Shown piece after piece: positions 36,632 to 44,835 of a DNA stretch of 64,000 bases; position 1 is the stretch's first letter, and each line of letters begins with the position of its first letter. Source of the stretch: Burkholderiaceae bacterium. GTDB lineage: Bacteria > Pseudomonadota > Gammaproteobacteria > Burkholderiales > Burkholderiaceae_C. The DNA is taken from assembly GCA_023954035.1 (NCBI GenBank), contig JAMLIT010000002.1:1-64000 (forward strand), read 5' to 3'. Both the position numbers and the translations under genes were made by a program. Below the pieces are notes generated by a model. It had not been told where the DNA came from. It worked only from the letters and a program-made list of their open reading frames with translations, and did no database searches.

Positions 36632-38368
36632 TTGAACCCTTTGAACGTCGAGTACCGCAAGGTCGAGACGCTGATCCCCTACGCCCGCAATCCGCGCACG
36701 CACAACGACGGGCAGATCTCCAAGATCGCGGCCAGCATCGTCGAGTACGGCTGGACGAACCCGATCCTGGTCGATGGCGGCAACGGCATCATCGCGGGCC
36801 ACGGGCGTCTGGCCGCCGCGCGCAAGTTGGAGTTGGCGGATGTGCCGGTCATCGAACTGGCGCACCTGACCTCGGCGCAAAAGCGCGCCTACGTCATTGC
36901 CGACAACCGGCTCGCGCTGGACGCAGGCTGGGACGAGGAGATGCTGGCGCTGGAACTGGCCGAGCTGTCCGAGGGAGGATTCGACCTCGCGCTCACCGGC
37001 CTCGACGCCACCGAACTGCAATCGCTGCTGGCGGACGAGGAAGATTACGAGCAGGCGGCAGCCATGATCTCGCCAGAGGAATGGCGCAACCAGATCGTTG
37101 CCGAAAAGATTGCGGTGCTGAAATGGTGGGAAGGCGCGGCCGCCGCGCTGTACGACCTGGGCGGCAAGGCGAAGGTGGCGGATATTGCCGAGCACCGTTT
37201 TATCCAGGCGATCACAGCGGCCAATGGCTCGAACCGCAATGTGCGTCAGACCCTGTGGCGCACCTTGCAGAACCACACGGTGGACGAATCCACCACCGTG
37301 AAGATGAAGAAGCGACTGAGCCCCGCCGTGTTCGACAAGGCGGCCGATTCGGTATGGCAGTTCGCCGGAGACTGGCGCGACGACTGCGCCGATCTGATTG
37401 CGCTGGTCGATCAGCTCAAGCGCGGCCAGCAGGACGCCGGTGCCGTGCAGCGCTACAGCTTCGTCACCTTCCACCAGTCCTACGGCTACGAGGAGTTCGT
37501 CGAAGGCCTGCGCCCGGTGCTGGCGGGCGATGCGGAAGCGGGCGAAGTGGCCTACGAAATCCGCCCCGGCGCGTTCAAGGAGCTGTGCCGCAAGGCGCGG
37601 CAGGCCCCCGACCAGCGCTTTGCAATGGTGATCGACGAGATCAACCGGGGCAACATCAGCAAGATCTTCGGTGAGTTGATCACCCTGATCGAAGCCGACA
37701 AGCGTGACCCCCTGGACGGCAGCGCGCCGCCGGTGGAGGTGGTCTTGGCGTACTCCGGCGAGAAGTTCTCGGTGCCCGCCAACGTCGACATCATCGGCAC
37801 GATGAACACAGCGGATCGTTCGCTGGCCCTGCTGGACACGGCGCTGCGCCGCCGTTTCGACTTCGAGCCGCTGTTGCCCGACACCCGCGCCGATAAAGTG
37901 CTGGGTGAGAAGAACAGCGCGCCGTTGGCGGGGCTGGTGGTGACGACCGATGTTGGCCTCATTGACGTGCGCTTGATGCTGGAGCGGATCAACGAGCGCA
38001 TCGAGGCCTTGTACGACCGCGACCACTGCATCGGCCACGCTTACCTGACTGGCCTGGCGCGGGTAACCGATGGCCCGCAGCGTTTCGACGCACTGGCGTC
38101 CACCTTTCGGCAACGGATCGTGCCGTTGTTGGAGGAATACTTCTTCGAGGACTGGCGCAAGATTCGACTGGTGCTCGGCGACAACCAGAAGCCCGATGTG
38201 GCAAGTCAGTTCGTGGGCGAGAGCAATGCGCACGAACAGGACTTGACGCTTCTGTTCGGTAACGACCACGGGCTTGACAGCTACGCCACCAAACGTCGCT
38301 ACAGCCTGCGTGAAGGCGCTTTTGGCAACCCCGCGGCGTACATCGGCATCTATCAGACAGCCACCTGA
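36632..38368 (+). CDS. Chimeric ParB-domain / McrB-like AAA protein lacking a P-loop
   Basis: 578 residues, apparent TTG start. Residues 1 to about 135 (RKVETLIPYARNPRTHNDGQ, GHGRLAAARKLELADVPVIEL, YVIADNRLALDAGWDEEM) are the ParB-like domain that begins phage DNA methyltransferases. The methylase part is missing. From about 145 a different protein continues, and from 277 it is the C-terminal part of an McrB GTPase (FVTFHQSYGYEEFVEG, Walker B FAMVIDEINRGNISKIFGEL, GTMNTADRSLALLDTALRRRFDF). I find no GxxGxGK(S/T) before it. It looks like a deletion fusion; nucleotide hydrolysis is doubtful. McrC follows 11 bases later. Confidence 0.7.
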   Translation: MNPLNVEYRKVETLIPYARNPRTHNDGQISKIAASIVEYGWTNPILVDGGNGIIAGHGRLAAARKLELADVPVIELAHLTSAQKRAYVIADNRLALDAGWDEEMLALELAELSEGGFDLALTGLDATELQSLLADEEDYEQAAAMISPEEWRNQIVAEKIAVLKWWEGAAAALYDLGGKAKVADIAEHRFIQAITAANGSNRNVRQTLWRTLQNHTVDESTTVKMKKRLSPAVFDKAADSVWQFAGDWRDDCADLIALVDQLKRGQQDAGAVQRYSFVTFHQSYGYEEFVEGLRPVLAGDAEAGEVAYEIRPGAFKELCRKARQAPDQRFAMVIDEINRGNISKIFGELITLIEADKRDPLDGSAPPVEVVLAYSGEKFSVPANVDIIGTMNTADRSLALLDTALRRRFDFEPLLPDTRADKVLGEKNSAPLAGLVVTTDVGLIDVRLMLERINERIEALYDRDHCIGHAYLTGLARVTDGPQRFDALASTFRQRIVPLLEEYFFEDWRKIRLVLGDNQKPDVASQFVGESNAHEQDLTLLFGNDHGLDSYATKRRYSLREGAFGNPAAYIGIYQTAT

Positions 38369-38379
38369 CGGACACGCGT

Positions 38380-39741
38380 ATGGCGGGCATCACGATCCAC
38401 GAATTCGATGCGCTGGTGGTCACGCCGCCGGGCGCACCCGATGCCGGTGATCTGCGCGCGGTGCCCGAGCGCGTGTTCGGTTGGCTGGAATCGCAGGCCC
38501 TGAGTTCGGCCGAGGCGGGCGAATCGGCGTGGTTGCGTCTGACGCAGCGACGCGGATACCGTGCCGTGCAGGTGACCCGCTTCGTCGGGGTGATTCGCGC
38601 ACCGGACGGGTTTCAGATCGAAGTGTTGCCCAAGATCGGCAAGGCGCTGAACGGCGGTGATGCACAGACCCGGCAACTGCTGATCGAGATGCTGCGCTGC
38701 CTGGGTGGGTTCCGCCACATCCAGACCGACAGCGCCAAGCTGGTGGCCGCGCGCATGCCCTTGCTGGAAGTGTTCATTGGCGAGTTCCTGCGCGCGGTGG
38801 AGCACATCGTCAAGCGCGGACTGCGCAGTGACTACAGCGCACGGCAGGACAATGTCTTTGCGCTGCGCGGCAAGATTCAAATGGCCGCGCATCTGCGGCA
38901 GAACCTGTGCCGCCGGGATCGGTTCTTTGCGGCTTTCGACGAGTTCTCGATCAATCGCCCGGAAAACCGTCTGCTGCATTCTGCGCTGCGGCGCGCACTG
39001 GCTTGGACGGCCTCGCAGGCGCATCAGCAATTGGCACGCGAGCTGTGTTTTGTGTTTGCCGAGGTGCCTGTGTCGGAACAGCCAGCGCTGGATTTTCAGC
39101 GGGTGCGTCTGGATCGCGGCATGGGCCACTACGCGGACGCCCTGGCGTGGGCACGATTGATCCTGCAAGACGAGTCGCCACTCACCGGAGCAGGACACAA
39201 TGGCGCGCCATCGCTGCTGTTCCCGATGGAGGCGGTGTTTGAAGCCTTTGTTGCCCGGCATCTGGCAAGGCAGTTGGCGCGGCCTTTCACGCTACGAACG
39301 CAGGCCAACAGCTTCTCGCTGGTGCGGCACCGAAGCCAGGACTGGTTCCGTCTGAAGCCCGACCTGCTGGTTCAGGGGGCCGCCGCGAACCGCTTGGTAC
39401 TGGATACCAAGTGGAAGCTGCTCGATGGTGCGAAGGCCAATGGCTCGGACAAGTACGGGCTGAGCCAGGCGGACTTCTACCAACTGCACGCCTACGGTCA
39501 GAACTACCTCGATGGCCGGGGCGATGTGGTGCTGATTTACCCCAGGACAGATGCGTTTGATCAGGCGCTGCCGGTGTTCGAATTTCCGAAATCGTCGGGG
39601 CTGCGCTTGTGGGTGCTGCCCTTCTGCCTACAGCGGCGTCAGCTCATCCTGCCTGCTTGCGGCAGTCTCGATGGGTGCCTTTTGTGTGGGCCTTCTGCGC
39701 TGGCAGGCAGGGACGCTGCCCAAGAAGCGGTCTTGGCATGA
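38380..39741 (+). CDS. mcrC: McrC-type restriction subunit
   Basis: 453 residues. A helical/beta N-terminal domain (TRFVGVIRAPDGFQIEVLPKIGKALNGG) precedes a PD-(D/E)XK nuclease (LKPDLLVQGAAANRLVLDTKWKLLDG, residues about 325-345, then YQLHAYGQNYLDGRGDVVLIYP). McrC supplies DNA cleavage when complexed with the McrB GTPase ring on modified DNA. Here the McrB partner is chimeric, so activity may be lost or changed. The tail after residue 420 is cysteine-containing and overlaps the next gene (ATGA). Confidence 0.85.
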   Translation: MAGITIHEFDALVVTPPGAPDAGDLRAVPERVFGWLESQALSSAEAGESAWLRLTQRRGYRAVQVTRFVGVIRAPDGFQIEVLPKIGKALNGGDAQTRQLLIEMLRCLGGFRHIQTDSAKLVAARMPLLEVFIGEFLRAVEHIVKRGLRSDYSARQDNVFALRGKIQMAAHLRQNLCRRDRFFAAFDEFSINRPENRLLHSALRRALAWTASQAHQQLARELCFVFAEVPVSEQPALDFQRVRLDRGMGHYADALAWARLILQDESPLTGAGHNGAPSLLFPMEAVFEAFVARHLARQLARPFTLRTQANSFSLVRHRSQDWFRLKPDLLVQGAAANRLVLDTKWKLLDGAKANGSDKYGLSQADFYQLHAYGQNYLDGRGDVVLIYPRTDAFDQALPVFEFPKSSGLRLWVLPFCLQRRQLILPACGSLDGCLLCGPSALAGRDAAQEAVLA

Positions 39742-42104
39742 CCGACGCCGATGCGTTGGCAATGCTTCGCGCTGAGAACGCGCGCCTGACTGCACTGCTG
39801 GACGCGCACGGCATCGCGTGGCGCTTGCCGGCGCAGGCCCAAACACCGACGGTTGCGGAGCCCTCTCGGCTGACGACCGACGCGAAGGTGGCGTTGTTCC
39901 GCACGCTGTTTCGCGGTCGCTCGGATGTTTATCCGGTCCGCTGGGAAGGCAAGACCAGCGGCAAGTCTGGCTACGCCCCGGCCTGCGCCAACGAGTGGCG
40001 GGCGGGCGTCTGCGAGAAGCCGCGCATCAAGTGCGGCGACTGCGCTCACCGCGTCTTGCAGCCGTTGACCGATGCGGTGATCTACGACCATCTGGCCGGT
40101 GAGCACACAGTTGGCGTCTACCCGCTGCTGGAAGGCGACACCTGCCATTTCCTGGCGGTCGATTTCGATGAGGCCGATTGGCGCGAGGATGCCAAGGCAT
40201 TTATCCAGTCCTGCACTGAACTGGGCGTATCGGCGGCACTGGAGATATCCCGCTCCGGCCAGGGCGCGCACGCCTGGGTGTTCTTCGACAGTGCGGTTTC
40301 GGCGCGTGATGCGCGTCGTCTGGGTACGGCCATCATCAGCCACGCCTGCGCCCGCACCCGCCAACTTGAACTGACGTCCTACGACCGACTGTTTCCGAAT
40401 CAGGACACGATGCCCAAGGGTGGTTTCGGCAATCTGATCGCCTTGCCTTTGCAGAGGAAGCCGCGCGAGCGGGGGTTCAGCGTCTTTGTGGATGCCGACC
40501 TGCAGCCGTATCCTGACCAGTGGGCGTTTCTCGCATCCATCGCGCGGATGCCTGCGCACGACATCGAACCGACCATCCTGCGCGCAACGGGCGGGGGGCA
40601 TCCGCTGGACGTGACCTTCATCGACGAGGAGGATTTGGCAACGCCGTGGAAGAGGGCAAGCAAGCCAGCCAAGCTGGCCGGACTGATGCCCAAATCGCTG
40701 ACCGTGATCCTGGCCAACCAGATCTATTTCGAAAAGGCGCAACTGCCGCAGGCACTGGCCAACCGCCTGATCCGACTGGCCGCCTTCCAGAACCCGGAGT
40801 TCTACCGGGCGCAGGCAATGCGGATGTCGGTGTGGGACGAGCCGCGCATCATCGGCTGCGCCGAAAACTTTCCGCAGCACATCGCGCTGCCGCGCGGGTG
40901 TTTTGACGCCGCGCGCGACCTGCTGGCGGACAACGGCATTCGTCTCGACTTGCACGACGAGCGCCACGCCGGAACGCCCATCGCCGTCGGCTTCAGCGGC
41001 ACGCTTCGCCCAGACCAGGAAGCTGCCGTGGCGGCGATGCTGGAGCACGCCGGTGTACTGTGCGCGCCAACGGCTTTCGGCAAAACGGTGACGGCTGCAG
41101 CGATCATCGCGCGGCGCGGCGTCAACACCCTGGTTCTGGTGCACCGCACGGAATTGCTCAAGCAGTGGCAGGCCCGCCTTGCCGCATTCCTGGATGCAGG
41201 CAAGGATGTGATCGGCGTCATCGGTGGCGGCAAGAACAAGCCCACCGGCCAGATCGACATCGCGGTGATGCAATCGCTTTCGCGTCAAGGCGAAGTCGAT
41301 GCGCGGGTCGAGAACTACGGGCAGGTGATCGTGGACGAATGCCACCACGTCGGCGCGGCGTCCTTCGATGCCATCCTGCGGCGCGCGAAGGCGAAATACG
41401 TGGTCGGCCTGACGGCAACGCCGATTCGCCGCGACGGTCAGCAGCCCATCATCTTCATGCAGTGCGGGCCGATCCGGCACAAGGCGGCGCAGCCGCTTGA
41501 CGCTCCGCACGAACTGGCGGTGACACCACAGTTCATCGATTCGCCAATTGCTCTGCTGCCGGAGGCAGGTATTCAGGATGTGTTCCGGCATCTGGCACAA
41601 GACGCGGCCCGCACCGCAGCCATCGCCAGCGCGATCACCGACGCCTTCCGGCAAGGCCGCAAGGTGCTGGCGCTGACCGAACGCACAGAGCACATCGACG
41701 CCATTCGCACCGCGTTGGCTGATCAGATACCAGGGCCGTTCGTGTTGCACGGGCGAATGTCCAATAAGCAGCGCGCCGCACTGATCGCCGAGCTCGATGC
41801 CCTGTCGTCGGACGCGCCGCGCGTGTTGCTGGCCACCGGCAAGCTGGTTGGCGAAGGTTTCGACCATCCGCCACTGGATACCTTGGTGCTGGCGATGCCC
41901 GTCTCGTGGAAAGGCACGCTTGCGCAATACGCCGGTCGCCTGCACCGGGAACACGCCAGCAAAACCGACGTGCGCATCATTGACTTCGTGGACACCGGCC
42001 ATCCGGCCCTGCTGCGGATGTGGGACAAGCGGCAACGGGGCTATCGGGCGATGGGCTATCGCGTCGATTCGGGTACGCCGTCGGTAGGAAGTTTTGAATG
42101 GTGA
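39738..42104 (+). CDS. AEP primase-SF2 helicase fusion (TOTE-type conflict helicase)
   Basis: 788 residues. A short coiled start (MTDADALAMLRAENARLTALLDAHGI) precedes a primase-like AEP domain with CANEWRAGVCEKPRIKCGDCAHR (zinc cysteines), FLAVDFDEADW (DxD near 140) and SRSGQGAHAWVFF. The C-terminal half is an SF2 helicase: P-loop CAPTAFGKTVTAAA near 444, DECHH near 533, GLTATP, and motif VI YAGRLHREH. The combination matches what Pfam calls the TOTE conflict-system primase linked to a DEAD/DEAH helicase. It is translationally coupled to mcrC, suggesting joint action in defence. Confidence 0.8.
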   Translation: MTDADALAMLRAENARLTALLDAHGIAWRLPAQAQTPTVAEPSRLTTDAKVALFRTLFRGRSDVYPVRWEGKTSGKSGYAPACANEWRAGVCEKPRIKCGDCAHRVLQPLTDAVIYDHLAGEHTVGVYPLLEGDTCHFLAVDFDEADWREDAKAFIQSCTELGVSAALEISRSGQGAHAWVFFDSAVSARDARRLGTAIISHACARTRQLELTSYDRLFPNQDTMPKGGFGNLIALPLQRKPRERGFSVFVDADLQPYPDQWAFLASIARMPAHDIEPTILRATGGGHPLDVTFIDEEDLATPWKRASKPAKLAGLMPKSLTVILANQIYFEKAQLPQALANRLIRLAAFQNPEFYRAQAMRMSVWDEPRIIGCAENFPQHIALPRGCFDAARDLLADNGIRLDLHDERHAGTPIAVGFSGTLRPDQEAAVAAMLEHAGVLCAPTAFGKTVTAAAIIARRGVNTLVLVHRTELLKQWQARLAAFLDAGKDVIGVIGGGKNKPTGQIDIAVMQSLSRQGEVDARVENYGQVIVDECHHVGAASFDAILRRAKAKYVVGLTATPIRRDGQQPIIFMQCGPIRHKAAQPLDAPHELAVTPQFIDSPIALLPEAGIQDVFRHLAQDAARTAAIASAITDAFRQGRKVLALTERTEHIDAIRTALADQIPGPFVLHGRMSNKQRAALIAELDALSSDAPRVLLATGKLVGEGFDHPPLDTLVLAMPVSWKGTLAQYAGRLHREHASKTDVRIIDFVDTGHPALLRMWDKRQRGYRAMGYRVDSGTPSVGSFEW

Positions 42105-42146
42105 TGTCGGCTGGGCTGCTGGGCACCGGCTGGACGAGCTCGTGCA

Positions 42147-42175
42147 TTGACGGTTGGTTGGGTACGGCAGATAAT
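42147..42175 (+). promoter_or_regulatory. parDE promoter and operator-like repeats
   Basis: TTGACG and GATAAT with a 17-base spacer; directly downstream TAATAGTT occurs twice (around 42175-42194) before the RBS AGGAG, a likely site for ParD autorepression. Confidence 0.65.
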
Positions 42176-42204
42176 AATAGTTGTTAATAGTTAGGAGCTC
42201 TGCC

Positions 42205-42462
42205 ATGCCTACCAGTGTCGCCCTTGGCAATCACTTCGAAACCTTCGTCCGCGATCAACTGCAAAGTGGTCGGTTCAACAACGCCAGCGAGGTGGTGCGG
42301 GCAGGACTGCGTCTGCTGGAGGAGCGCGAGGAGCGCAAGCAACTCGAACTGGATGCCCTGCGTGCCGAGATCGCCGCAGGCCGGGCCAGTGGCCCCACCA
42401 AGTCTGCTGATGCAGTGTTTGACCGCCTTGAGGCCAAGTACGCGGTACAAGCTGATCGTTGA
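42205..42462 (+). CDS. parD: ParD-family antitoxin
   Basis: 85 residues. VALGNHFETFVRDQLQSGRFNNASEVVRAGLRLLEEREER is the ribbon-helix-helix of ParD/CopG antitoxins, followed by a charged tail (LDALRAEIAAGRASGPTKSADAVFDRLEAKY) that binds the toxin. The ATG at 42205 has an AGGAG RBS. It is coupled to parE (TGATG). Confidence 0.9.
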   Translation: MPTSVALGNHFETFVRDQLQSGRFNNASEVVRAGLRLLEEREERKQLELDALRAEIAAGRASGPTKSADAVFDRLEAKYAVQADR

Positions 42463-42773
42463 TGCGCCTGGCCTTCACCCCGCTGGCCGAGCAAGACCTC
42501 GAAGCCATTGCCGACTACATCGCTGCTGACAATCCAGTGCGCGCCCTGAGCTTCGTGCGTGAGCTGCGCACGCAGTGTCAGCGGATCACCCTCAATCCAC
42601 TCGGCTATCGCTTGCGCCCCGAGCTGGGCGGCCGCATCCGCTCCTGCGCCCACGGCCACCACGTCATCTTCTTCGAATCCAATTCCGACGTGGTGGTGAT
42701 TGTGCGCATCCTGCACGGCGCGCGAGATATTCCTGTGGTGTTCGGCGCAGATCCAGAATCGCCGGTGCGGTAA
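42462..42773 (+). CDS. parE: ParE/RelE-superfamily toxin
   Basis: 103 residues: RLAFTPLAEQDLEAIADYIAADNPVRALSFVRELRTQCQRI, LNPLGYRLRPELG and HHVIFFESNSDVVVIVRILHGARDI are the ParE fold marks. ParE toxins poison DNA gyrase. It lies at the right end of island unit A, a usual place for element-stabilising modules; the junction with unit B follows within 90 bases. Confidence 0.9.
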   Translation: MRLAFTPLAEQDLEAIADYIAADNPVRALSFVRELRTQCQRITLNPLGYRLRPELGGRIRSCAHGHHVIFFESNSDVVVIVRILHGARDIPVVFGADPESPVR

Positions 42774-43213
42774 GCAGTTCTCTGATCCGCCCATTGCCGC
42801 TTACGCCCGCTGCATTGCTATTCAAGCGTCAGAGACGGAATTGAACCGGCGTCCGTCCGCCACCAATAACGAAACCCCAACCGTTCTCGGTTGGGGTTTT
42901 TTCTTGCCCGATCGCGCCGGTTCCCGCGTGTTCTTGGGGGTTCTTGCGGAAGCCTGCGGACTTCACCAGCCGCCCGAATTGCCCGTTCCCTGCCACATTT
43001 CATTCTCTCCTGGCCATTCCTCGCTCCGACCTCGCTCCTCGGAACTGGCCTGAAGTCCGCAAAGGCCCGAATTTCTAGCCTTACATATCAACGAGTTACG
43101 CGCGGACGAATCAAGCGGTTGGATTGCAGCATTGGCTGCCAGAGGGGACACACGCTCACCCCAGTGAGCTGTCGCACTTGCAGTTTGTCAGAAACTCGCA
43201 TATATTTTCGTAC
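42774..43213. other. Inter-unit junction carrying ssrA 3'-like sequence
   Basis: No gene in this 440-bp stretch. At 42836-42855 lies a reverse-strand copy of an ssrA T-arm (reverse complement CGGACGCCGGTTCAATTCCG). At 42860-42866 CCACCAA is repeated, and at 42872-42902 the terminator found after ssrA (20326-20357) recurs exactly. The rest (to 43170) shows no feature I can name. Confidence 0.75.
43178..43206 (+). promoter_or_regulatory. abiE promoter, apparently leaderless
   Basis: TTGCAG at 43178 and TATATT at 43201 are spaced 17 bases. The abiEi ATG at 43214 lies only seven bases beyond the -10 box and there is no RBS, so transcription probably starts at or next to the ATG. Confidence 0.5.
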
Positions 43214-43834
43214 ATGAAAACGACGACCAAGACTGCCGAGCTGATTCGCGAGCGCATTGAGGCGATGCCGATTGGGGAGCCTTTCACCCCAACGGCATTC
43301 CTTGAGTGCGGCACGCGTGCGTCCGTCGATCAGACTCTGTCGCGCCTCGTCAAGGCAGGGTCGATCGAGCGAGTGACGCGCGGCGTCTTTGTGCGTCCTG
43401 AGGTCAGCCGTTTCGTCGGCAAGGTGATGCCTGAACCGCTGAAGGTGGCCGAGACCGTTGCCAAGACCACTGGGGCGGTTATCCAGATTCACGGTGCCGA
43501 AGCTGCGCGTCGGCTTGAACTGACCACTCAGGTTCCAACCCAATCTGTATTCGTGACATCGGGCCCGTCAAAGCGCATCCGCGTGGGCAAGATGGAGATC
43601 CGACTGCAGCACGTCTGTCAGCGCAAGCTGGCCCTAGCCGGCCGACCTGCGGGGCTCGCGCTTGCGGCGATGTGGTACCTCGGCAAGAAGGAAGTGACTC
43701 CAGCTCTCGTCGAGAAGATTCGGCGCAAGCTGGGATCGAGCGAGTTCGAGGTGCTGAAGTCAGCCACCAGCTCGATGCCTGCGTGGATGAGCGACGCCAT
43801 CTTCCGAAACGAGCGGATGGCCGTTCATGCCTGA
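43214..43834 (+). CDS. abiEi: AbiEi-type antitoxin / DUF6088 regulator
   Basis: 206 residues. An N-terminal winged helix (TAELIRERIEAMPIGEPFTPTAFLECGTRASVDQTLSRLVKAGSIERVTRGVFVRPE) is followed by the AbiEi C-terminal part (GAVIQIHGAEAARRLELTTQVPTQSVFVTSGPSKRIRVGKMEIRLQHV). AbiEi neutralises AbiEii by repressing the operon and, in some systems, by modifying the toxin. The gene overlaps abiEii by eight bases. Confidence 0.85.
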   Translation: MKTTTKTAELIRERIEAMPIGEPFTPTAFLECGTRASVDQTLSRLVKAGSIERVTRGVFVRPEVSRFVGKVMPEPLKVAETVAKTTGAVIQIHGAEAARRLELTTQVPTQSVFVTSGPSKRIRVGKMEIRLQHVCQRKLALAGRPAGLALAAMWYLGKKEVTPALVEKIRRKLGSSEFEVLKSATSSMPAWMSDAIFRNERMAVHA

Positions 43835-44831
43835 GTCCTTCCTGCATCTGAAGCCTCAAGAGCAGTCCCAGATCTACCGGGCACTGGCTCCGCAGCTTGC
43901 CCGCACGCCCGTCGTACTGGAAAAAGATGTCTGGGTCTGCTGGGTGCTACAGACCCTGTTCACCATGCCCGACCGACTTCCGATGGCCTTCAAGGGCGGA
44001 ACATCACTCTCCAAGGTGTTCGGCGCCATTGCGCGCTTCTCCGAGGACGTGGACATCACGCTCGACTACCGTGGCTTGGGCGGCTCCTTCGACCCGTTTG
44101 CCGAAGGCGTCTCACGCAATCGGCTGAAGAAGTTCAGCGAGGATCTCAAGTCCTTCGTGCGCGGCCATGCCCACGGTGTCGTGGCGCCGCACTTCCAGAA
44201 GATGCTGGAGGACGAGTTCGATGCCGATGCATTCCAGCTTGAAGTCAGCGATGACGGCGAGCAGATGCGGGTGCACTACCCGAGCGTTCTGGAGGCACCA
44301 GGAGACTATGTGGGCAACAGCGTCCTGATCGAGTTCGGTGGCCGTAACATCACCGAGCCGAATGAGGAGCATGAGGTGCGACCCGACATCGCGGAACATG
44401 TCGCTGAACTCGATTTCCCTCGCTCGACGGTAAGTGTGCTGTCTCCGACACGTACCTTCTGGGAAAAGGCGACGTTGATGCACGTCGAATGTCAGCGCGA
44501 AGAGTTCCGCACAGGCGCCGAACGTCTGTCACGCCATTGGTACGACTTGGCGATGTTGGCCGACATTGAACATGGGCAAGCCGCTGTGGCCGATCGCGCT
44601 CTGCTCGCAGACGTCGTCAAACACAAGAAGGTCTTCTACAACGCGAGCTACGCCAACTACGACGCATGCCTGGCCGGGCAGCTCAAACTGATTCCGGAAG
44701 ACACCGCACTAGCCGCGCTGTGCGATGACCTCCAGCGCATGATCAGTGCCGGCATGTTCGTCGGCGAGCCTCCCACTTTCGACGCCATCATCGATCGACT
44801 GCGTGCGCTGGAAACAGCGATCAACGGGTGA
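43827..44831 (+). CDS. abiEii: AbiEii-type nucleotidyltransferase toxin
   Basis: 334 residues. The nucleotidyltransferase signature is MAFKGGTSLSKVFGAIARFSEDVDITLDYRG (GG(T/S)x..DxD, residues about 55-80), preceded by VVLEKDVWVCWVLQTLF, and followed by RTFWEKATLMHVEC and SRHWYDLAMLAD. AbiEii transfers nucleotides to tRNA or other acceptors and aborts phage infection. Complete and paired with abiEi. Confidence 0.9.
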   Translation: MPESFLHLKPQEQSQIYRALAPQLARTPVVLEKDVWVCWVLQTLFTMPDRLPMAFKGGTSLSKVFGAIARFSEDVDITLDYRGLGGSFDPFAEGVSRNRLKKFSEDLKSFVRGHAHGVVAPHFQKMLEDEFDADAFQLEVSDDGEQMRVHYPSVLEAPGDYVGNSVLIEFGGRNITEPNEEHEVRPDIAEHVAELDFPRSTVSVLSPTRTFWEKATLMHVECQREEFRTGAERLSRHWYDLAMLADIEHGQAAVADRALLADVVKHKKVFYNASYANYDACLAGQLKLIPEDTALAALCDDLQRMISAGMFVGEPPTFDAIIDRLRALETAING

Positions 44832-44835
44832 CGTG

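Noticed and set aside
36509..38269. 586-codon minus-strand frame opposite the ParB/McrB chimera
   Set aside because: Plus strand has recognisable ParB and McrB motifs and leads into mcrC.
39639..42230. 863-codon frame opposite the primase-helicase
   Set aside because: Shadow of a gene with clear helicase motifs.
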